Origin: Hericium rajendrae
Lineage: Eukaryota > Basidiomycota > Agaricomycetes > Russulales > Hericiaceae
Direction: 5' to 3'
NCBI GenBank assembly: GCA_033439255.1
Contig: CM065878.1
Coordinates: forward strand, 2,542,001 to 2,606,000
Length of the DNA stretch: 64,000 bases
Shown: in pieces, positions 44,893 to 58,700 of the stretch
Numbering within the stretch: the first letter of the stretch is position 1
Layout: each line of letters opens with the position of its first letter
Program-made: the position numbers and the translations under genes
Notes under the pieces: generated by a model
The model's database searches: none
Seen by the model: the letters and a program-made list of their open reading frames with translations, nothing else
What the model was told of the DNA's origin: nothing

Positions 44893-45240
44893 CGAAGGCG
44901 CGCTGAAGCGTATTAGCCGGGCGATGAGACAGAGGATGCCAGGGTCCCGCCGCGTTTAGATGTGTGATCTAGGGATAAATGAGGGTGCGGGGGGTGTAGG
45001 TATGGCAAGGAGGGAAGGGAGATGGGTTGACGTTTGGCGGGAGGAGTGCAGGAGGCTGAGGCTGAGCAGGCTAAAGCAGCTTTGCAGAGCGGGGAATGCC
45101 GATCTGTGGATCTCGCGCCACGCGCCACGACCGTTGACAGACGCGTCGGTGGCGCTGCTCAGAGCTCGAAGCTTGACTAGGACTGACAAGGAAAGGAACG
45201 TCTGTCCAGGACTGCCAGGCCATCCGCTAGCTAGTAAGGT
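44893..45240. other. Divergent promoter region, NIPA-type gene and SET gene
   Basis: About 350 bp between divergent starts. An open frame on the minus strand (44913-45330) has no domain. No clear TATA box. Confidence 0.35.
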
Positions 45241-46734
45241 ATGATATCGGAAGCAGGACCAGTTCTCTTCGCGCACGACAAAATCGTCGCGTTCAGGAAA
45301 TGGCTTGCCTCCCATGGCGCGCACTTTCACCCAAAAGTCGATTATGCTGAAGGTGCGCCACTTCGCTTCTTTCTGGATCGTGTTACTTCAAATAGGTTCT
45401 GCAATAGCTGCCGGTGGTTTCAAAATTGTCGCGACAGAAGCACTGGAAGCCGATAGCACGATCGTGACATGCCCTTTCTCCCTCGCTATTACTCCCGCGT
45501 TATCGAAACGCGCCCTGCTCACACTGCTCAAGGACGAAGAGCTCTTGAACCGATGGAGTGAGCGCGAGCTCATCTGCGCGTACATTTGCTTCCATTGGGT
45601 CATTGACGTCGAAAAGTAGGCGTATGTTTGTCAAATACCACGATTTCAATCCTCACGAATTGAAAAGATACCCAGAATTCATGCACAAGCCCTACCTAGA
45701 TACCCTGCCCGCATATGAACAGCTCCGCACACCGTTACATTTCAATGATGCCGAACTCGAGGCAATCAAAGGCACGAATTTATACTTCGCAACGCAACAG
45801 CGTAAGGCGGATTGGGAGGCAGAATGGGCACAGTGCCATGCGACTATTTCGCAGCTCGACATGACCTGGTCGCAGAAATTCACCTGGTAAGACGCCTACA
45901 CCAGAACGTGTCCATCTGTTGGGCCATCAGGAGACGCGCGGGTCGCATGGTCCGGATGGAAGTTATACTCACGTTCTCAACAGGGACCGCTACCTCACCG
46001 CATCGACATACCTCTCCTCGCGCGCCTTTCCCTCCACGCTTCTCACCCGCTCACCCTCCCTCCTTCAAACATCCGATTCACACCCGGTCCTCCTCCCTGG
46101 CGTCGACGCGCTCAACCACGCGCGCGCCCAGCCCGTCTCCTGGAGCGTCAACTATCCCCCTCCTTCAACCCTCATCGTCCCTAGCGATCTTGAACCAAGC
46201 ATCTCCCTCATCCTCCACGCGCCGCACACCCCCGGCGCCGAGCTTTTCAATAACTACGGCCCAAAGCCGAACGCAGAGCTCATATTGGGCTACGCTTTCG
46301 CGATTGCGGGTAACCCCGACGACACCATCCTCCTCACCCTCGGCGGCTCCGCCTCTGCGCCCTCATCCTCCTTCGAAATCGGGCTTGTTCCGGACGCGCA
46401 GATGCATGGGCTGTGGGATGCGATCGTCAATGAAGTCCGGTCGCATGCGGATGTGGACGGCGAAGGGGAGTGGGCGGTCGTGCTGGATGCTGCAGGTGCG
46501 CTGGAGAGCATGGCGGCGGAGCGGGCGGCGCGCCTGCCCGCGTACGTGCCGATGGAGGGCATAAGGCCGGAAGTGGGCAGCATGATCGAGAACTACTTGC
46601 AGGGGCAACGCGCGGTGCTGAGTGGGTTGATGGAATATGCAAGCGAGAAGGAGTTGGAAGCGAAGGATATGGCGAGGCGGGCGGGAGTTAACCTTGTGGT
46701 TGAGGACGATATTGAGGAAGAAGAGGAAGAGTGA
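45241..46734 (+). CDS. SET-domain protein lysine methyltransferase (RKM/SETD6-like)
   Basis: Non-histone-type SET enzyme with a split SET domain. Start MISEAGPVLFAHDKIVAFRK. Exon 2 has AIAAGGFKIVATEALEADST and CPFSLAITP. The insert region reads WSERELICAYICFHWVIDVE, MHKPYLDTLPAYEQLRTPLH, EAIKGTNLYFATQQRKADW. SET motifs follow: DRYLTASTYLSSRAFP, LLPGVDALNHARAQPVSW (the D-x-x-NH signature), and ELFNNYGPKPNAELILGYAF, the NYG and Tyr motif that forms the active site. A Rubisco-LSMT-like C-terminal part ends in an acidic tail (EEEEEE). Introns fall near 45351-45390, 45616-45669 and 45888-45968. The target is likely a ribosomal or translation protein, by analogy to fungal RKM enzymes; that is inference. 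Confidence 0.85.
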
Positions 46735-47913
46735 TCATTCTCGGCGGTTTGGCCTTTGAGAATTTCGACAGCAGGAAGTGTCCTTGTGCTATGGGACCTT
46801 CGATGCGGCACACGCTCAGCGGCGACCCGCCTTTATGACACATAAGTGGCCCAGGACGCGCTGGGGAAAGTCAACGAATGCTGCGTCTGTCCGGCCCGCG
46901 CTTACGCCTGTAGGCATTGCGGCCTAGCCGTGTAGGGAGGGGCAGGGAGCATGATGCTTGTAACCATGTTTCATCCTAATCGCTGGGAAGATGTGGAACA
47001 CATTTGAAGCTGTATTACCGGTGGAACAAACGGTGGTACAAACGGACAAGATGAAGAGATGCAGATTCTTCGACAGCGTGAATGGGCACCAATTGGAGGA
47101 CGAGATGCTGAATCCTTTCGGTAAATTTGCCTGCTTTCGTCTTGCAATTGCTTTTCATATGACGATGCTATTACCACCGGTGATGTCCCGCCACGACATG
47201 CTCACGACACTCACATCGTCCGACTCGTCGTGGGTAAAAAGGAAGAGCTCGGACCATATCGCAACTGGAGTAGCTGTGCTCACTGAACCTTGGCGATGTT
47301 ATCGAGGGACAGTTGCATACAAGGGTGGAGCTCGCTGACATTCCATGACAAGAAATACAAAGTGCGTTTGTTTTGCCCAGGCAAAGGGATGGCGGGGGGC
47401 GGTATGGGCAACGTGCGTGGTAACTGAGTGCTGACCGGGAGGAGGGCTGGTGATGCGGGGTCCACGTGTGAAATGGTGATGAACAGCTGAGCAGATCTGA
47501 ATCTTGCCGGGAGATTGGCCGCAGACGATCCCAGTTGTCTCCGCTGTCGATCCTCCAGAGTCGTCCGTCACCAAAAACTACGCGACAGACATGAGGGCGC
47601 GTTTGCAGTGGGCGCAGGTCGCGACAGGGCAATGGAAGGAGCGAAAGGGACGGGATAGTAAAATTGAGACTAGACTAGTGTCAGGGCGGACGGCAGCCCC
47701 TTCGCGTAAATGCTTGCGATGGGAATATAGGTTGGCGAAGCGCATCGGCGAGTCGCGTCGCCGCGGCCCTCTTTGACCTGTTTTCCAGTTCACCACTCGT
47801 CGTTTCTAACGCTGTCGCTCCTTTGGCCTTTGGCTTTTCCGCTTCCCCCTCCGCTCCCTCTTTCTTCTTCTCCTTCAGAGCTGCCGCGTTTGGACGGGTC
47901 CGTTGATCTCAGC
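46735..47913. other. Intergenic region between SET gene and DENN gene
   Basis: About 1.2 kb. Overlapping short frames on both strands (for instance minus 47171-47632) lack domains. A C/T-rich tract at 47815-47880 precedes the DENN start and probably belongs to its promoter. Confidence 0.45.
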
Positions 47914-50900
47914 ATGCTCGGCCGTCGACCGTCCGCGACAGGGTCCCCCGTCCCTGGCGAACAAACTCTCAAGTCACGTTGGTCGGACGATCAGTCCCTC
48001 AGAAAGTCGGCCAACGATAACAAGACTACCAGCAACAACGCCAGCTCCTCCAAGGACGTCGCAAAGCCGTCTGCCAGCGTTGTGCACAAAAAGGCGCTCA
48101 GCCACAAGCCGACTACTTTGAGCGTCCGATCCGCTGCGACCGCCAGAAGCTACCGCACCGTCAGCGCAGATCACGCCCACAAGCCTCCCGCCCCCGTTTA
48201 TCAACAGCCCATCCTCGACGTCTCTGTCCAGAACAACATCGACAACGCCGAGCAGGACGACGGCGGCGCCCTCGCTGACGAGCTCGACTACATCGCTGTC
48301 TCTCCCCCTTCTCCTACCGCCTCCGCGTCCGCTCCTTCAGATCAACTCGTCGTTCCTTTCCGCCCTGATAAGGCCTCTCGCATACTTGGTATCAAGCACC
48401 GTCGCTCCATGGAACCTATCCCCGCCTCCAACCGCACCTCTCTCGTGTCGACCCGTTCCGCTCGCGATCCTCCACCTGTAGCATCATTCACGCCGACTCT
48501 TCCTCTCACTTCGTTGTATGTAGTTTCAGGTCTTCCCAAGGCTCCCCACACATGGACGCTCGCCGACCCCGATTCAATCATGGGCCTCGCCCACAGCGAG
48601 GGCGCTGTCAGTCGGTGGTGGAGAGCTGAGGTTCTCGGCAGCACCGTCAGTCCCGGCGCCGGCGGCGGGAAGAAAAAGAAAAAGGGCAAGAACGACAGAG
48701 ACGAGGTTCTCAAGGGCGCGGGCGCGCTCAGCAAGCAGGAGGTGGGCAAGATGCTCTCCAAGGCCCTCAAGGTATGCATTTCTCGTCCTCTCCGCATGTT
48801 GCCTTATCAACACGCCTTCCCTAGCTCTCCTTCACTCGCGAAGTCGAGATCATCGCGTCTACCCTTCAGCCTGCCTCTACTGTACACACCTTCTCCTTCA
48901 CCCTTCCCGCTCCTTCCACGCCTCTCGCGCCATCTGCCTCAAGCGGTCTCCTCCGTTCCTCTGTACTCTCAGCTGGTACTACCTCCGACATCCACCGCCC
49001 AACCTCCACCGCCGGCTCCACGCTGGGCATGTACCCCTACCACGACCCCTTCGCCGGTCGCCCCTCCTCCGCCTTCCTGGGCCCGCCAGGGCTCTTCGCG
49101 CCCGGCACTGCCGGCTCAGCCAACGTCCGTACGGGCGCGGGTAGCGGCGGCTCGGCCGACGAACCAAGCAGCACCGTCACGTACCACGGCGTGTGTCTCA
49201 CCGTCTGGTCGCATGCCGACGCAGAGCGCAGCACCGCCATCCGGCGCACGCTGGAGGCGAGCCGCTCGCGCAAGGAGTCAGCGCAGAGCCTCGCCGCGGC
49301 GCGCCTGCGTGGTCTGCGCGCGGACGCGACGGGCGCCGACCCCACTCTGCAAGGCGCCAGGAGCACGAAGCGCAGTGCGCGTGGGCCGTGGGGCGGTCCT
49401 GGCAGTGCCGTGACTGATGGTGAGACGGACATGGACGCGGAGACCGATGGCGCGATGAGCGAAAGTGACTTTGATGCCGCGAGTACAATCGGTGGGCATA
49501 ATCCTGGCGAGAGCACGCTGTTCTTGCCGGGTGATACAGTCTTCTGGCTGCCTTACGCGCTGAGTGAGTGGGGCGCTCTTGCTTTATGTCGTGCGCAAAA
49601 ACTGATGTCGTGTTCGCAGCGCTGGTCTCTCGCCACCCCATCTATGACCTCATGCGGGACTACTTGACGCTGTCCTGGGCCCGTTTTTCGAAGGACGTGC
49701 AGTCGCACACGTTGCAGATCTCGAAGATCCTTTCGCACCCAGCACCGCGTGCGGGCGATCTCATCAAACTCGATGCCTCCGCGACGGTCAGGCCGGATGC
49801 TGGGGCCGGGCCCTCGAGCAGCGCGCCCGACACGAGCTTGGAGGTGATCGCGCGCTTCCCCGGAGGATTGGACTTTGGCCGCGGACTGGTTGATATCAAC
49901 TTTACGATGTGGCCGCTGTTCAAAGCACTGAACATTGATAACGTCCTTACGATCTGCGAGGTATGTTTCGTCACCGCTGAGCGCTGTCTCTTGCTAACCT
50001 GTTCCTGCAGATCGCTCTGGCGCCGACGGGACGTATTCTCTTCTTTTCGCGTCATCCTGCTATGCTTGGTGTACGTCATCATTCAACTTGACTCTTGCTT
50101 TCAGGCACTCATACGTTTTGTGCAGATCGCTGTGTCGACCATCAAGTACCTCGTCGAGTTACGTGGCTGGAACGGCATCGCGCTCCAGGCTGTCCACTCC
50201 CGCGATGCCAAGATATACATCGATGATCCTGGTCCTTGGATCATTGGTCTCGCGACGGAGGCGCGCTACGCCGTCCGACCACCTGGGGAGGTCTGCATCT
50301 GTGATCTGTGAGTTTCAAATCATCATATAAAGATGATATCATGGTCTGAAAGCAACCATTTCATCAGTGATATCAACTATTTGAGCTGTCCTTCCCCTCC
50401 TCCCGGGGTTGTGTCTGCTAAACAGCAGCGTGACCGGTATCGCCAAAGGCTGCTGACTGCCTTGAGCCTCACTATCACCCCGACCACTCCGTACCCAGCG
50501 AGTTCAAGGAGGCTTTTCCCGCGGGTAGGTTCAGGCCCGTCTGCAAGATCCAGGCGAAGCGCGGCGCCTCGTCCGCTGCGGTGGCCGACACCATCAAGGC
50601 GCCCGAATGGTGGCACTCGACGCGCATCATCCAGGCGTTCGATGCGGTTCTGCAAGACCGCTTCAAGAAGCCGTCGCTGCTCAAGCGCATCAGCTCGCTC
50701 GGCTCCGTACGCCGCGCACCGCAGCTCACCGTCGCGGAGCAGCACATCCAGCACTCGATCCGCAAGCGCGCGACCGCGTTCGTTGACGCACGCGATGACC
50801 TCGAGACGAAGATCGGCCGACTGTCGCGACGCCTCAACTTCTTGATGACGGAGAGCGACCTGTGGAGGGACAAGTTCGTCACGTTTGAGACGTATGCGGA

Positions 50901-52465
50901 GAAGCTGAGCATCGAGGCGAACGAGCTGCGGGCGAAGATCAACAAGGAGCAGAGGGAGACGAAGAGGTTGAGTGGGCTCGTCACGTCGGTCGCCACGGAG
51001 AAGACGAAGCTGCAAAGCCGTATGTCCCTAACTCTTGTCTTGGCATATGCATGGCGCTGACCTCTTACCCACTGCTCAGAACTGCGAGATACGGAATATG
51101 CCCACAAGGAGGCTCTCGTCGAGCTGCAGAACATGCGCGAGACGATGGACACAATGGAAGCCGAGCGGTCCGCCATGGTCGCCGAGGTCGAAGCACAGAT
51201 CGAAAAGGCGCTCGCGTCGATGGCTATGGGCATGGACGATTCGGACGAATACGACTCACGCCCGGCCAGCCGCGTCTCTTCCCGCTCTCGTGGTCCCAGC
51301 GATGCGGCAACGCGGGTCAAGCATCTGCGGTCCTATGGCACCGAGTCGACGCTGGTAGACTCGTTTGATGGCCACGGTCAGGACGAGACCACTCTGAAGA
51401 TGGATCTTGCCAAAGATGCTGTCATCGAGGAGGAGGAAGACGATGAGAAGCCATTGTCGCCGTCGAAGAAGAAGCGCTTCTCTGCGACGCAGATGGAGAC
51501 GCAGGGCGACGGTATGAATGCCGTCGATGAGGGTATCAGCGAACGCAGCGACAGGATTGCTCGTAAGGTATTGGCCATTCAGAAGAAGGTATGCCTCAGC
51601 TTCCACTTGTGCAGAGCAACACTAACGAGTAACTCCGCAGTTGGAGAATGCCTTGTCTGCGGACGCAGATGCCGGCGGCTGGAAGTCCTCCAGCCCCGAC
51701 AGCGAAAGCGAGCTCTCCGACATGCGCCAGTCTGCGACTTCGCGCCCACATCCCCCGAAGGGCACGAAGCTTGTGGGCAAGCCTCCCGTCGCGAGAGGGA
51801 GGAGCGAAACTGCCTCATCCACTGGGAGTCACCGCCCCAACACTGCCGAAACCACCCATGGCAGCAGGAAGAACAGCGCCAGCACCGATCAGACCCCTAG
51901 GATGCCCGCCGCTGCCCAGTTCGCGCACAATGTCGCCAGCCCGCGGACCAGCACATCCGGCGCCACGACGCCAACGATGCCCGGCGAGATCCCCGACGAG
52001 CACCTCTCCGAAAAGGAGAAGATGCCCCATAATCCGCAGGCTTTGCGCAAGATCCCCTCGAGCGTGTCGCTCAGCGCGACGCGGCCGACGTCCCCGTCCG
52101 CGCAGACGCCGACGACGCCCGCACTGACCCCGGCCATGACGGGCACGACAGACGACTCGGACACGGACTTCCAGAGCGCGTATTCCATGACCCCGAGCCC
52201 GCGCGAGAGCTATGGCAGCTTCAACGACCGGCGCAGTGTCGGCGGCAGCGATGGCTCGTCCGACCTTGAAAAGTTCAGCAAGCGCGTCGTGGGGCACTTC
52301 GCGGACGGCACTGCGCCACGGGCGTTCATCAAGAACAGGGAGCGCGTCGGCAGCATCGCGACGACAGTAGGGTCTGATGCTCAGCCGAGCCCGACCCTGA
52401 GCGAGGACACCGTGGTCTCGCAGGCCCGCGCTGCGAAGCACGCGGCCACCAGTGGGGCGCAGTGA
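47914..52465 (+). CDS. DENN-domain protein, probable Rab guanine-nucleotide exchange factor
   Basis: Large cytosolic protein. A Ser/Ala/Asn/Lys-rich, disordered N-terminus from MLGRRPSATGSPVPGEQTLK is followed by the upstream DENN part (SLYVVSGLPKAPHTWTLADP, then VTYHGVCLTVWSHADAERS). The core DENN reads FLPGDTVFWLPYAL-TLVSRHPIYDLMRDYL, FPGGLDFGRGLVDINF, FKALNIDNVLTICEIALAPT-GRILFFSRHPAML, IAVSTIKYLVELRGWNGIAL and PWIIGLATEARYAV. The downstream part runs through PEWWHSTRIIQAFDAVLQDR. A coiled coil follows at about 50800-51230 (RLNFLMTESDLWRDKFVTFE, ELQNMRETMDTMEAERSAMV), then a roughly 400-residue Ser/Pro/Thr-rich tail to 52465. DENN proteins activate Rabs in vesicle traffic; the Rab here is unknown. 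About eight introns of 50-70 nt. An upstream in-frame extension to 47773 lacks an ATG start and lies in the pyrimidine tract. Confidence 0.88.
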
Positions 52466-52779
52466 GTCCCGTCCATTCCTTCGGCTACTATCTAGAGCAT
52501 TTCTTTTTTCTGTCATATTTATCATTCTACTTAACGCCCGCATCATTTTGGTTACCGGTCCTAAATTGTGTTTTCTACGCTTCGCTTCTATCTTCTGTGT
52601 CACACCCTTCTCGAAGATAATTTCGGTCATTGCATTGCTTGGCCTTCAGATTTACTGAAGTATATTCCCCTTCGATGTACATATACCCCGCATTTCTAGC
52701 TTTGAGGATTTGTACCATCCCCTACCGTTCTACACTTCGTCCGATTCAGCGTAGCTACGACTATAGCTGCATAATCCCA
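52466..52779. other. Convergent 3' spacer between DENN gene and VPS13
   Basis: About 314 bp, AT-richer, with AATTT/TATTT runs expected of two 3' UTRs. No gene. Confidence 0.5.
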
Positions 52780-55700
52780 TCAACAGTCCATTCGTCTCCG
52801 CGCATTGAATGCCTTCACAACGAGTGCGATCTGCCCGAAAAACCACGACTGCGCGGCTTTGTCTGTGACGATTATGAAGCGGTCCTGGTCCTTTGACGTC
52901 GTATGCGCGAAGCGGATGCCGTTGTCCTCGATGGTGACGCCCTGGATGACTGTCAACGGCATCACCCAATCTACTCGTAAGTTTGTTGTCCGGAACACGA
53001 TGACGTGCGCCATGGTAAGTAACGCGACGCTGTCGCCCCCTGGTAGATCTGCGGAAGACGAGATCAGAGTATTGTAAAAGGATTGAAAAGACCGGACTAA
53101 CTGAGATGTGCAACGTAGGCTTCATTCCGATAGGCCCCATTGTCCAGATCCTTCATCCAATATTGTCCAAGTGCTTCACGAGCTGAATATGCCTGAACAA
53201 CTATAGTGAATATCGATATGAGATTTCATCAATAACGGAAACATACCACTACGACGTTGTCCGGAGGTACATGACGCGGCTACCGAATAAAAGCATGAGT
53301 TCATCATAAATGGACTTGAGCTACATGTCAGCTTACCAGCCGCACACGCTCTCGAGCGGGATTGTCGAAGACCGTCGTTGTATTACGGACACCTATGACA
53401 AGCATCAACTTGCGGAGCTCATACAAAAACGGACATCCTTGGCTCACCTTCCGTTACGCTAGAAGCGAGGTCAAGGGCTCCGACGACTGGTTTTGTCATG
53501 ACACTGCTGACCATCAGCCCAGTGTCCGAAAGAGGGAAACAGGTGCACTTACCCGACCAAGCCTTTCCCTACTCCTTTGAAGAAACCGAAGGCACCTTCG
53601 GCTTCTGCACCCTCGATTGGCTTCATCTAAAAAGGCTGTTTAGTAAAGAAGGAAAAAAAGGTACAAAGCACCAACTCACGACTATACCCTCAACCCCGCT
53701 TGCCAGGCTAGTAGCAAATGCTTCAGCGCCAGCTGCTACACCATAGCTGTCGATTCTAATCAACATGTGAAAGATACGAAGGTCAACGAAATGCATACAT
53801 AGCATGTCGTGGTTTGTTTCGTCTCTGTGCCAGTCTCCGTCGCTTCTGGAATTCGGAATCCAGTGTGACCGCGGAAAGTCCTGGTAATTGATTGGTGAGA
53901 TCGAATGGTTGGGAAGCAAGTGCGACTGCGCTACCTTTGCCTATGCTGCTAGTGACTTTCGTAAGACTATCGGTCACTCCAAATACTGTCTTCTTGACGA
54001 AACTTGCAGCACCCTGGTAAAAACATTCAATGGACGTTAGACATGATGCAGACTTCGGAACTGACCTTGGCAATTCCTACCCCGAGCTCCCGATTTCCAC
54101 TCATCACAGCGCCATTGAAGGGTTCGTAGAAAATATCGGCAACGCCTGAACTGACGTTTGTGAATAGTCCGACAGGGTTACCAATAAAGTCAGCGGATCC
54201 AAGGATGCGATAGAGCTGTCGCAGGACTTCTTGGCCATAGTGGTAGGCTATCCGTGTTTGTAAATCAGGCAACGTCAATCGCATGTCTTTGATGGCCAAA
54301 GCATTCATTTCCAAAGCAGCATCGTTGACATTTCCAAGCGCCATTGTCAATCCGTTCAAAACCACCGCCAGTGGATTCCGGAGGCTTAGCCTGCTCATCT
54401 GGGTAAGTCGCCCATCTACTACGGAGATGGTATACAAAGAAAGCTCACTTTGTTTCCCCACTAACATGTTCCGTGCGCATGAACGATAATGATAGCCTGA
54501 TTGGTTGCAGTTCCAAGACTTCAAAATAAAGCTCTTGACCATTCCTCATGTCTTTTGGCTCAGGGATTTCGTCCAAAGATGCGATCAAGACACTGGTGAT
54601 CCTAGTCAGTCGTCAAATACATGAATCAAGAGACTGCGCGCACTCTTCTTGTCCCTCTTCCCAGAATGCACCTCGAATTTGGCTCAATTCGTAGAAAGAA
54701 AAGAGGAAATCCTCATCCGCCTGGATGGTCAGTGCTTGTAACAGGATAGAACAATACTTGATGAATAGAACCCCATGCTCTGAGGCCATGTCAGCCTGCG
54801 AATCGGCAAATGGACCGACGAACATACCGTCATCATTTAGCCATATTATAGAGCCTTGTACAGTGGGTAATGCAGCGACGTCTCGCGCCTCCTTCGATAT
54901 TGGAGTGGGTTGCAAGACAACAGGGAAAATTGCGTCATGCAATTGATTATCGAGTTGCAAGGAACCGCAGCAAATGTTGACACTTTGTGCGACGGGACTG
55001 CTGGTATATTCGAACTTCTGTTTGTCAATTGACAGGTACACGACTTCAATAGTTCGGCGATTGATTAGCGACAATCCGATTCCCTCGAAATCAAGTTTGA
55101 AAGAGATCGTGGGCGGGACTTCTTCTGTTACAGCTTCAAACGCCTCTTGGCTGCCAGACAGTGTATCAACTCGCAATAAGGATTCCGCGTGGCGAGGTTT
55201 TGGACGGTAGAGACTAGTCTCCATCGAATAGTTCGTAAGTCGCAAAATCTGTTGGCGCCCCGACGCACGAACGTCCATCGAGACGATGCCGACGCCTCGT
55301 TTGGCCTGATTGCCTGAGAATCAGGCACTCATCTACCAGTGATCAAACATTCAACATACCGGGAACCGGAAAGGAACCAAATCGCCGATCTCCATAATAT
55401 CCGCGGCGCGACGGGCGCCGTTAATGTTGAGAAGGATCTTTTTCTCCATTATTGCTGGGAAATCCCAGGCATAGCGTGCGATGGACCGCGGCGGCAATGT
55501 GTACTTGGGAACTGAGACCATAGCAGATTCTTCGCCGTTGTGGATGAGATCCTGGAACGGTATGTCAGAACAGTCAAGAAGAGATCACGAGCAATCATCA
55601 CCATTTGGCAATAATGAACGGGATAGTCACTGTCATTTTCTATGACAAATGGCCATTCATCATCTGCAAGCTGAAGAAATATGAAAATCACAGCAGCCTC

Positions 55701-58700
55701 CATCTTAACATCAGCGCGAATCAAATGGCTCGAGTCGTTATCATCTCTCCGTTTCAGACGGAAGTGCACCGAGCCTATATCCTCGATACTGAAAGGTGGA
55801 GACCTGGGCAATAGGGAAACGCGTTACAACATGTCGGCGATCGTTACGCTTCCGCACTCACCATGCTGTATCCAATCCAGGAAATGCCACAGTGAGTAGC
55901 TTTTCATAGCCCGAGCGCATATAATAGATAGCAGTTCGCTCTCCTGACTCCAGGGTAAATTTCCCGCGAGGGGCCACGCCATGCTCACGGAAACATATGG
56001 CTTCCCCCAGATTGTTCTTGATCAAGAACCGAGGTGAGAATGTGATGACTTTCGTTAATTTGTACTTTCCAAGCCCCTCGATCCATGAGAGACCAATATG
56101 AATTTCGTCGGCCTTTTGTGCTTGGGATGGGATCGGCAACTCCATGTCGGCAGCGGGCGCTTCGAGATTGATTACCTTGGACCAAGCGGATTTATCAACT
56201 TGTAAGATGAACTCATTACCAGTACCATTTGGACGAGATAGCACTGAGAGCCAATCAGCATCATGATTGAACATAAACCAAGGGACTCACTAAATGGAGA
56301 TGGGGTGGTCAGAGCGTCTACAACGAGAGATATTAATAGATAAAATATATCAGGGCTGCTCGAATCACCTTGACGCGTGTCACCAGCAGCATCCTGAGCA
56401 GCGCCTGAGCGCGACAGAGACCGAACGGCGAATGGAAGTCCTGTCTTGTTGACAAGCAGGTACGGGCTATAGATCTGAACTTTGAACGCGCCTCCAGCAT
56501 CAGGGTATCGGCTGTGAACTGATCAACGATGACGAAGGACGTGCATTTTTACCGGCTCTTACATATAATTCAGGTTCAAATTGAGTTTCCGGCCGTGCCT
56601 GTCCTCAAGGACGAGACGATTCTCAACGTCAAAATCGGAGTTCCCATCGGTATTGATGATTGCAAAGTCACTTGGTTTGAAGACTGCCCAAGATTATTAC
56701 ATGTGATTTCCTGAAGAAAGCGTATGCACCTGTGTCTTGGATTTCAATGTTAAGCAGGACCAGGTGGCCAAGCTCGACGGAGTGCACAGGCATTACACCC
56801 CCTTGACGAAGATAGCTTCTCCAGTTTTGGTCAGCATTCTTGTCATATATGCGATACTGCAGATTGTAAGGCAGAAGATTTTCCAGCTCTATAGGCGCGC
56901 GTAACCTCAGATCTATCTTAGGATATTTCCTGGGTAAGTACAGATCAGCCGGTATGTGGACGCGGCAGTCAAGCGAATTTACCGCAGTGGCCCACTGCCC
57001 GCATCAGTCTGTACGAAGGCATGAAAGCGAAACGCGGCCTCAGTTTCATCCGCGTGTGGACATCGTAGAGTGAATGCTTGTCGTGCTATTAGGTCTTCCC
57101 AGCGCATTGCGGGAGACCACTTATAACCGAAGCCCTCTGCAGATGTGTTCAGCGCAGATATTCAACATATTTGCATTCACGTACGATCTGGCTGTATCCT
57201 GATTTTGCTCTTGCCAACGAGATCAATAGGTAGAGAGTAATCACGACCCGGAGCTTATAATTTGCAAAAGTCAGCGGATTCATATGAAATCCAAGACAAC
57301 ATACCGATTTTCTGGATCGACCGCGTATGATTTCCCGACTCGTCAATGAGCGTCAGCTCCAACGGGTACAGCGTTTGGTTGTGAACTTTATAGGTGGACC
57401 TAAGTGTCACGACCTTGATATTGTCTTCAACCTTCACTTCGCATAGCAGGCGGTTGTAGAATTTTTCGATTCGTGGGCGCAATGCGAAGGTGTATTCCCC
57501 TTCCCTATCGACCGGGATACTTCGGAGCTGTTCCCACACTTGCCCCAGGAACTGAATCGCGATGCTGTTCTGGTAGTTGATGATGTATGCTGAACGAGAA
57601 ATACCACATGAGCAACGTGATTCGAATCTGTATGTTAGATCCGCACCTCTCGAACAGTACGCCAGTCATCAAATCGCCAGTCGACGGTCTGGCCATCAAT
57701 AAGTTTCTGCGCGCTAACCTGCCTCTTCTCTGTGCTACCATCAGTGTCTGCCCATATATACAGAGCCGTTCCTGTCAGATTACGGATGCGATAGGGTGCA
57801 TAACTTCCCCGGGCCCTTTGAAGGACGCGATCACCTTCCTTGCTCCATGTATTGAATACTGAGACCGCGAGCTCCACAAATACAGTGCTGATATTGAGAT
57901 TGAGTCGTTCGCGCGATGTCAAAGCGGTCATCAGCGTGCTTAATGGTTTCTCCCGTGAGACCTATATCCGATTAGCAGACCATCGAGCGAATGGTATTCA
58001 AGTCGCTCACGGAAGCCGTGAAAGCCCAGGGATCAATCACTAATAGCCCATTCCGTTCAATGATCTCTTCATATATTGCACATGAATATGCAATAACTCA
58101 CAAGGTTCCCAATGCGAGTTTGTCAGATTCCAGAAGCTGACAGAAGTGGCCAGAGTGGTGGATGCTTGGAGCTGCCGAACTAAATCAGAATCCGCTGCCA
58201 CCGAATCGCGCACTCGGCCCTACCTGGCTTGACCAGTCTTTCAGTTCGACCACATACGATTTCACTTTGAGATGAAGCATCGGCTGCTCATGTAGGTCAC
58301 CGATTAAAATAAGACGGAAGCCTTCAAACGTGGCCTTCAACTGCAAATATGAATCAATGTCATCAAGACATCCGGGGGGTTGATAGATGGATCAAACCTG
58401 TTCCCTGCTTGTCAACACCCGAGCACTTCCCATAACTCTTGCAGGCGGCCTGCCCTTTTTCGCCAGCTGCACCTGCAAGGATTGCTTTTGAGGGATAGAA
58501 TGGACACCACGCTTTGGCTTCTGAACTTGTTTCTCCGGAGGATTATAGTTAGATTGTCCATACGCTTCGGTTGCCTTGTTGACTATTGCCAATATCAGGC
58601 GAATGTCCCGATACGAGGCACGGAACACAATAGGCGTTGAACTAATTTCAATGTTCGTCACTTGATGCAAAGCGGAGGGCGCGCGACTGTCCAAGGTGAA